The notes under the pieces were generated by a model. It was not told the DNA's origin and searched no databases. It saw only the letters and a program-made list of their open reading frames with translations. A DNA stretch of 39,730 nt from JBBDWR01 sp040902745 (GTDB taxonomy: Bacteria; Actinomycetota; UBA4738; HRBIN12). This document shows, in pieces, positions 35,132 through 39,730 of this stretch (position 1 is its first letter; each line of letters begins with the position of its first letter). Location: assembly GCA_040902745.1 (NCBI GenBank), contig JBBDWR010000007.1:1-39730 (forward strand), given 5' to 3'. The translations under genes and the position numbers were made by a program.

Positions 35132-36778
35132 GTGCAGGAACCGACCCAGCGACCACCCGCGACCAGCGATCTTCGAGAGCTCCTCGCCGTCTTGCGGGGC
35201 CATCGTGTCGCGATCGCGCTGATCACGGGGGTGACGGTCATCACGGCGCTGTTCCTGTCGTTCCGCCAAACGCCGATCTACGACTCCACGGCGCAGGTGC
35301 TGGTCAAACCGACCAACTCGAACCAAGCGATCTCGGGCGTGCCCGCGGCGTCGCTGATCAGCATGGACACCGAGCGGGGCATCGCCGAAGCGAGCGCAGT
35401 CGCCAACGTCGCGGCCGAGGAGCTGGGCGATTTCGATGCCGCCGAACTCCAGAACGCGACCGACGTGACCGTGCCGACGAACACGCAGTTCCTCGACATC
35501 ACGTTCTCGGATCCCGATCCGGTACGCGCTCAAGCGGGAGCGCAGGCGATCGCGACGGCCTACCTCGAGTACCGCCAGGAGCAGGCGATCAAGGACGCGG
35601 CGACCGCCGCGCAGGGGTACCAACAGCGCATCAACGAGCAGGAGGGCCAGCTCAATGCCGCCCGCAAGGAGCTGGACGACGCGAAGAAGGGCTCGACCGA
35701 GGCCCTGACCACCCAGGCCGAGATGGACCAGTTGAACCGGGAGCTGGACATCCTGCGCGCCCAGCTCACACCGCTGCTCGCTCAGGGGGTCGATGCCGGC
35801 GACGTGATCGCCCCCGCGCAGCTCCCGACATCGCCGTCGAGCCCCAATCACTTGCGCAACGGTGTGCTCGCGCTGATCGTCGGGCTCGCGCTGGGGGTCG
35901 GGTTCGCCTTCGTGCGGGAGCGGCTGGACGATCGGCTCGCCGGCCGCGAGGACTTCGAGCAGCAGATCGGCGCTCCGGTCCTCGGCGTCGTTCCGGCCGT
36001 CCCCGGGTGGAAGCGCAAAGACGAGGCCTACCTGCCCGCGCTGTCCCAGACCAAGGGGGGTCCCGCCGAGGCATATCGAACGATCCGCACCAACCTGCAG
36101 TTCATGGCCCGCGGGGGTGCGTTCAAGAGCGTGCTGGTCACCAGCGCGAGCCTCGGGGAGGGAAAGACGACCACGAGTTCCAATCTGGCCGTCACGCTCG
36201 CGCAGACCGGCAAGCGTGTGGTTCTCGTCGGCGCCGACCTGCGCAAACCTCGGGTGCACCGTTTCTTCGGGGTCGGCAACGAACTCGGGATCACCACGGT
36301 GTTAAGCGGACAGACCAGCGTGGGGCAGGCGGCCCAGCGTGTTCCCGGCCTGGACACGTTGCGGGTGATCCCCAGCGGGCCGATCCCGGCCAACCCGGCG
36401 GAGATGCTCGGCTCCGAGGAGATGGAACGATTCATGGAGGACCTGCGCACCGCCGACTTCATCGTGATCGACAGCGCCCCGGTGCTGGCCGTGTCGGATG
36501 CCTTGATCCTGGCTCCCCGCAGCGACGGGGCCGTGATCGTGGCCGACGCGGCGACCACGAGCAGAAGTGCGGCGGGACACATCCGCGAACAGCTCGAGCA
36601 GGTCGGCGCCAACATCGTCGGGGGCGTGTTCAACAACTTCGACCCCTCGACCGCCAAGTACTACCCGAGCTACTACCGCTCGTATTACGCCTACGACTAC
36701 CGGCAGGAGCACGAACCGCGCGAGAAGGCGGGCAACGGCAGAACCGGGAGCCGCTCCGACGCCGAGATGTGGACCTGA
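35132..36778 (+). CDS. Wzz chain-length regulator fused to a BY-kinase
   Basis: 548 residues. Wzz-type domain between two membrane helices (about 30-50, ALITGVTVITALFLSF; and about 245-265, NGVLALIVGLALGVGFAFV), a coiled-coil middle (about 150-215), then a cytoplasmic bacterial tyrosine kinase: Walker A GEGKTTT with Lys345, Walker A' VGADLRKP (Gly367 where many have Asp; Asp369 kept), and Walker B VIDSAP with Asp447. The tail has eight tyrosines at 510-523, the autophosphorylation cluster. It would set polymer length and drive assembly by cycling phosphorylation. GTG at 35132 has GGAGG 4 nt upstream. No cognate phosphatase is nearby. Confidence 0.93.
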   Translation: MQEPTQRPPATSDLRELLAVLRGHRVAIALITGVTVITALFLSFRQTPIYDSTAQVLVKPTNSNQAISGVPAASLISMDTERGIAEASAVANVAAEELGDFDAAELQNATDVTVPTNTQFLDITFSDPDPVRAQAGAQAIATAYLEYRQEQAIKDAATAAQGYQQRINEQEGQLNAARKELDDAKKGSTEALTTQAEMDQLNRELDILRAQLTPLLAQGVDAGDVIAPAQLPTSPSSPNHLRNGVLALIVGLALGVGFAFVRERLDDRLAGREDFEQQIGAPVLGVVPAVPGWKRKDEAYLPALSQTKGGPAEAYRTIRTNLQFMARGGAFKSVLVTSASLGEGKTTTSSNLAVTLAQTGKRVVLVGADLRKPRVHRFFGVGNELGITTVLSGQTSVGQAAQRVPGLDTLRVIPSGPIPANPAEMLGSEEMERFMEDLRTADFIVIDSAPVLAVSDALILAPRSDGAVIVADAATTSRSAAGHIREQLEQVGANIVGGVFNNFDPSTAKYYPSYYRSYYAYDYRQEHEPREKAGNGRTGSRSDAEMWT

Positions 36779-36797
36779 TCCGGCCCGGCGACCGGAG

Positions 36798-37724
36798 TCA
36801 GGTTCGCAGCGAGTCGACCGTCCGGCGCAGTCCCTCTTCGATTTCAACCGCCGGGCGATAGCCGAGCAGCTCCCCCGCAAGTGAGACATCGGCGTCGGTG
36901 ATCCGCACATCGCCGGCTCGGGCCTCCTCGCGGATCGGATCGGGGCGGGCGCCTGTCAGCTCCGCGATCAGCTCGAGCAGCCGGTTCACGCTGGTCGGGG
37001 TCCCGCCTCCGCCGACGTTGAACGCGCGCCCGAGGGCGTCGCCCGGCGCCTCGATCGCGCGCAGGTTCGCCGCAACGACGTCGTCGATGTAGGTGAAATC
37101 GCGGGCCTGTTCCCCGTCGCCGTGGATCACCGGGCGGGTTTCGCTCAGGCAGGCCGTGATGAACCGGGGCACGACGGCCGCGTATTCGCTGGCGGGATCC
37201 TGCCCCGGGCCGTAGACGTTGAAGTAGCGCAGCGAGATCGTGGGAACGCCCATCGACAACCACCATGCCCGGCAATACGCCTCGCCCGCGAGCTTGCTGG
37301 CCGCGTAGGGACTCTTCGGCCGCGGGTCCATCGACTCCACGTGGGGGAACCGATCCTGGTCCCCGTACACGGACGATGACGACGCGAACACGACGCGCGC
37401 GCCCTCGGCGCGTGCGGCCTGAAGCACGTTCAGGGTGCCGGTGACGTTGACCTCGGTGGTGAGCACCGGTTGCTCGATCGATCGCGGCACCGACCGCTTG
37501 GCTCCCTGGTGAAAGATCGCGCGGCACCCACGCGCCGCGTTCGCGACCGCGTCGGCATCGCGCAGATCGCCCTGCACGAAGTCGAGGCCGCCGGCTCGGT
37601 CCAGGTTGCTATGCGAACCGTCGGACAGATCGTCGAATCCGACCACGTGGTGCCCATCCGCCAACAGGCGAGCTGCGAGGTGGGATCCGATGAACCCGCC
37701 CGCTCCGGTAACGAGCGCCCGCAT
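36798..37724 (-). CDS. NAD-dependent epimerase (UDP-glucose/UDP-glucuronate 4-epimerase type)
   Basis: 308 residues. TGAGGFIGSHLAARLL at the N-terminus, IFHQGAKRSVPRSIEQP, SSSSVYGD, YAASK with the catalytic Tyr/Lys, and LRYFNVYGPGQDP. The family is the GalE/WbpP-like group; several members act on UDP-GlcNAc or UDP-glucuronate. ATG at 37722-37724 chosen; the longer frame to 37814 overlaps the XRE gene. It is convergent with the Wzz-kinase (19-bp gap) and lies 16 nt after the XRE stop on the same strand, so both may share a transcript. Confidence 0.88.
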   Translation of the reverse strand: MRALVTGAGGFIGSHLAARLLADGHHVVGFDDLSDGSHSNLDRAGGLDFVQGDLRDADAVANAARGCRAIFHQGAKRSVPRSIEQPVLTTEVNVTGTLNVLQAARAEGARVVFASSSSVYGDQDRFPHVESMDPRPKSPYAASKLAGEAYCRAWWLSMGVPTISLRYFNVYGPGQDPASEYAAVVPRFITACLSETRPVIHGDGEQARDFTYIDDVVAANLRAIEAPGDALGRAFNVGGGGTPTSVNRLLELIAELTGARPDPIREEARAGDVRITDADVSLAGELLGYRPAVEIEEGLRRTVDSLRT

Positions 37725-37740
37725 CGTGCGGAGCCGGTGC

Positions 37741-38160
37741 CTAGTTCTCGCCGAGGAACGCGCCCACGACGGCCATCGACGCCGCCGGGATCGCCTCGTC
37801 CGCCTTGGTGCCACGCTCCTGCGCGGACTTGGCCGCGATCAGCATGTCGGCGAGGGCATCGGCCATCTTGGCGCCCTGCTCAGGGGAGTCGATGTCGATG
37901 CCGCGTTGCTGCAACCGGGCGAAGAAGGCCTCCAGTACTGCGCGCTCGTCTCCGAGCAGCGACGCCTCGGACACCTTGAGGGCACTCGACAGACGCTCGA
38001 GGGTTTGTATCGAGGGCGCGACGTGCCCGTTCTCGTAGCGCGAGAGCCGCGCCTTGGGGATGCCCGAGATCTCTTCGAGTTCGGACTGGCTAAGGCCCGC
38101 GTTGATCCGGGCCTCGCGAAGGCGCTGTCCGAAGTTCTTGCCGTCCTTCCTGGGTGTCAC
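37741..38160 (-). CDS. XRE-family helix-turn-helix regulator
   Basis: 139 residues. An HTH_3 domain at about 10-65 with FGQRLREARINAGLSQSEL, SGIPKARLSRYENG and PSIQTLERLSSAL; the remainder (about 70-139) is helical with no recognised sensor domain. GTG at 38158-38160 has GGAGG just upstream; the TTG at 38172 would place the Shine-Dalgarno inside the gene. Beside the polysaccharide locus and upstream of its last epimerase, so a role in locus control is plausible but unproven. Confidence 0.88.
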   Translation of the reverse strand: MTPRKDGKNFGQRLREARINAGLSQSELEEISGIPKARLSRYENGHVAPSIQTLERLSSALKVSEASLLGDERAVLEAFFARLQQRGIDIDSPEQGAKMADALADMLIAAKSAQERGTKADEAIPAASMAVVGAFLGEN

Positions 38161-38391
38161 TGGCTCCTCCAAAGGGGTTGTATTGGGGTACGACGTGAAA
38201 GCGCGGCAACGATAGCACCCGCACCCGTCCCGGCGGAACCGTCATTAGTCGTCGGTTGCTGCCGAGGACATCGATTTCGGCCGCGGTGCGTTGTGGGGCA
38301 ATCCCTCGCATCCAACCTATGCAGTTGCCGTCTCGGCGGATGCCGGGCGCGATCGGCAGATGCTGCGTCCGGACGCGCGCTTTGCCGCTCG

Positions 38392-38778
38392 TTACTTGAC
38401 CTCGACGGACGCGCCGGCCCCCTCGAGGGCCTCCTTCGCCTTGTCGGAGGCGTCCTTGTCGACACCCTCGAGCACCGGCTTGGGAGCGTTGTCCACGAGA
38501 TCTTTGGCCTCCTTGAGGCCGAGGGACGTGAGCGCGCGCACCTCCTTTATCACCTGGATCTTCTTGTCGCCGGCGCCGGTCAGCACGACGTCGAAGGTGC
38601 TCTTCTCCTCCGCCGCCGGACCAGCGTCTCCGCCTCCGGGCGCAGCCATCATGACCGGCGCGGCCGCTGCGGCCTGCACGTCGAACGTGTCTTCGAACTG
38701 CTTGATGAACTCGGATAGCTCGAGCAGCGTCATCTCCTTGAACGCGCCGAGCAGATCGTCGCTGGTCACCTTGGCCAT
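38392..38778 (-). CDS. rplL: 50S ribosomal protein L7/L12
   Basis: 128 residues. N-terminal dimerisation segment DLLGAFKEMTLLELSEFIKQ, an Ala/Gly/Pro hinge (about 38-56), then the factor-binding domain with DVVLTGAGDKKIQVIKEVR and LGLKEAKDLVD. The L12 stalk recruits EF-G, EF-Tu and other GTPases. ATG at 38776-38778 has AAGGAG 8 nt upstream; the in-frame GTG at 38787 overlaps that site. It follows rplJ by 5 nt. Unusually, rpoB does not follow: the next gene on the strand is the XRE regulator. Confidence 0.97.
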   Translation of the reverse strand: MAKVTSDDLLGAFKEMTLLELSEFIKQFEDTFDVQAAAAAPVMMAAPGGGDAGPAAEEKSTFDVVLTGAGDKKIQVIKEVRALTSLGLKEAKDLVDNAPKPVLEGVDKDASDKAKEALEGAGASVEVK

Positions 38779-38783
38779 CTCGC

Positions 38784-39446
38784 TCACTCCTTCCCCTCTT
38801 GGGGTGCTTCGGATGCTGCTTCGGGTGCTTCGGGTGCTGCGTCAGTTGCTGCTTCGGGTGCCGGCTCAGCCTCGGGGGCTGCTTCAGCCTCGGGGGCCGC
38901 GTCCGGTTCGGGCGGCGTCGGCTCCTCGACGGCAGCCGGCTTCTTCTCCTTGAACGCATCGAGCAGCCCGAGGAACTTGCTCTGGAGCGCCTGGAACATC
39001 GACGCGGCGCGGGACAGATCGGCCTGCATCATGCCGGCGAGCTGGGAGAGCATCTCTTCGCGCGAGCGCAGCTTCGCGAGCGCGGCAGCTTCGTCGGCGG
39101 ACAGCAGCTTGCCGTCCATGAAGCCGCCCTTTATCTGCAGCGTCTCGAACTTCTTCGCGGCCTCGGCGAGACGCTTGGCCGCGAGGACGGCATCGCCCGA
39201 CACGAACACCGCCGCGGTCGGGCCGGTCAGCATCGACTCGATCTGCAGGCCCGCCTGGTCGGCCGCGCGCTTGAACAGCGTGTTCTTGACCACGGAGAAC
39301 GACGCGTCGGCCTCGGACAGGCCCTCGCGAAGTTCCTTCGTGTCGCTCACGGTGAGTCCGCGGTAGTCCGCGAGCAGGAGGGCCTCGGCGCCCTCGATCC
39401 GCTTCTGGAGTACCGCAACCCTCTCGACCTTCTCCGGTTTCGCCAT
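38784..39446 (-). CDS. rplJ: 50S ribosomal protein L10
   Basis: 220 residues, longer than the E. coli protein. The L10 core covers about 1-165 (LLADYRGLTVSDTKELRE, SFSVVKNTLFKRA, GPTAAVFVSGD, QIKGGFMDGKLL), and the L12-binding helix about 130-170. The last 45 residues are an acidic Ala/Pro/Glu tail encoded by an imperfect repeat around 38800-38900. L10 anchors the L12 stalk and normally represses its own operon through the leader. ATG at 39444-39446 has AGGAGG 4 nt upstream. Confidence 0.97.
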   Translation of the reverse strand: MAKPEKVERVAVLQKRIEGAEALLLADYRGLTVSDTKELREGLSEADASFSVVKNTLFKRAADQAGLQIESMLTGPTAAVFVSGDAVLAAKRLAEAAKKFETLQIKGGFMDGKLLSADEAAALAKLRSREEMLSQLAGMMQADLSRAASMFQALQSKFLGLLDAFKEKKPAAVEEPTPPEPDAAPEAEAAPEAEPAPEAATDAAPEAPEAASEAPQEGKE

Positions 39447-39461
39447 CGGGCCTCCTGCATG

Positions 39462-39491
39462 AAAAAATCGCCCCCGCAAGCAGCGAGGGCG
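39462..39491 (-). terminator. Intrinsic terminator (attenuator) in the rplJ leader
   Basis: On the minus transcript a 9-bp stem CGCCCTCGC / GCGGGGGCG (one G-U pair, 5-nt loop) is followed by ATTTTTT. It ends 15 nt before the rplJ ATG, so transcripts would stop just before the gene unless an antiterminated form wins. It is the only hairpin in the window with a clear U-tract. Confidence 0.8.
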
Positions 39492-39656
39492 AACGGCGTG
39501 CGGCGCGACCCGGACGTGGCGGTCGAGCGGTCTGCGGTTCGGTGACCTCGGCAGGTACCCCGGAGGGATTACGCGCTTTGGTGCGGTTCGGTGCGGTTTG
39601 CGCCCCTGCTGTCTGCGGCTTGGTGGAGGCTACCAGCAGGCCTTCCGTGCTGTCAG
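39492..39656 (-). promoter_or_regulatory. L10-type leader RNA of rplJL
   Basis: The roughly 200-nt region upstream of rplJ holds a stem with arms at 39605-39611 and 39634-39640 (CCTGCTG / CAGCAGG on minus), and an outer TCTG/CAGA pairing, followed downstream by the intrinsic terminator. L10 leaders that bind the L10-L12 complex and control rplJL by attenuation are established; assignment here is from position and structure. Confidence 0.6.
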
Positions 39657-39662
39657 ACACCG

Positions 39663-39668
39663 ATGTTA
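39663..39668 (-). promoter_or_regulatory. Possible -10 box of rplJL
   Basis: TAACAT on minus, with only a weak -35 candidate upstream. Two copies of GGTCACCCT lie 26 bp apart further upstream, between about 39685 and 39720, and may be regulatory. The end of the upstream gene (rplA is expected) was not recognised in the last bases of the window. Confidence 0.3.
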
Positions 39669-39730
39669 GGGTTCGCTCAGTGTCAGGGTGACCGAGCAGT
39701 GAGATCTCGAGGGTGACCTCGGGATAGCCT

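Noticed and set aside
13231..38160. Genomic island carried by a mobile element
   Set aside because: No integrase, transposase, tRNA or flanking direct repeat was seen; insertion is inferred only from gene order and composition.
38884..39660. Open frame spanning the L10 leader and most of rplJ, open to the window edge
   Set aside because: It crosses the intrinsic terminator and overlaps the certain rplJ gene in another frame for over 500 nt; likely chance.

Overview
This is a high-GC bacterial chromosome segment, almost certainly Actinomycetota. The evidence is the dense GTG/TTG start-codon use, TAnnnT -10 boxes placed directly before start codons (leaderless genes), actinobacterial-type RpoB/RpoC with a charged helical insertion near the RpoC N-terminus, and an str operon ordered rpsL-rpsG-fusA-tuf. 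I cannot assign a genus; a deep-branching class is possible, but that is a guess. I saw no tRNA, rRNA, CRISPR array, insertion sequence or phage gene, and no gene-free stretch longer than 300 bases.

Layout. (1) 1-3160, minus strand: the str operon, read rpsL, rpsG, fusA, tuf (tuf is cut by the window edge), with a roughly 180-nt leader carrying a perfect hairpin. (2) 3440-5238: a secreted CAP-like protein and an inositol-monophosphatase family protein on plus, convergent with a MarR-family regulator on minus. (3) 5239-5519: an array of four 16-bp dyads of one consensus, spaced 46, 23 and 46 bp, upstream of the MarR gene. (4) 5520-12978, minus: rpoC and rpoB, driven by two tandem sigma-A-like promoters at 13069-13165, with a fifth copy of the MarR-array dyad just upstream. 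(5) 13231-37724: a surface-polysaccharide locus of about 24 kb. (6) 37741-38160: an XRE-type regulator. (7) 38392-39730: rplL, rplJ and an L10-type leader ending in an intrinsic terminator just before rplJ.

Polysaccharide locus. Precursor supply: RmlC-like epimerase, UDP-glucose dehydrogenase, a 4,6-dehydratase followed by GDP-L-fucose synthase, and three other extended SDR epimerases. Modification: an AsnB-like amidotransferase and two SAM methyltransferases. Assembly: a PNPT-family initiating phosphosugar transferase, five GT4-like glycosyltransferases, a polytopic membrane protein (GT-C or Wzy-like), a flippase, and a Wzz-BY-kinase fusion with a tyrosine-rich tail. A DUF4012 protein and a small secreted Ig-like protein sit at the rpoB-proximal edge. 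The gene set fits a Wzx/Wzy-type pathway making an acidic, possibly amidated, deoxysugar-containing surface polymer.

The most unusual points are that this locus lies between rplJL and rpoBC, which are normally adjacent, and that a MarR-family regulator placed just downstream of rpoC has an iterated operator array at its own gene with a near-perfect match upstream of the rpoBC promoters.
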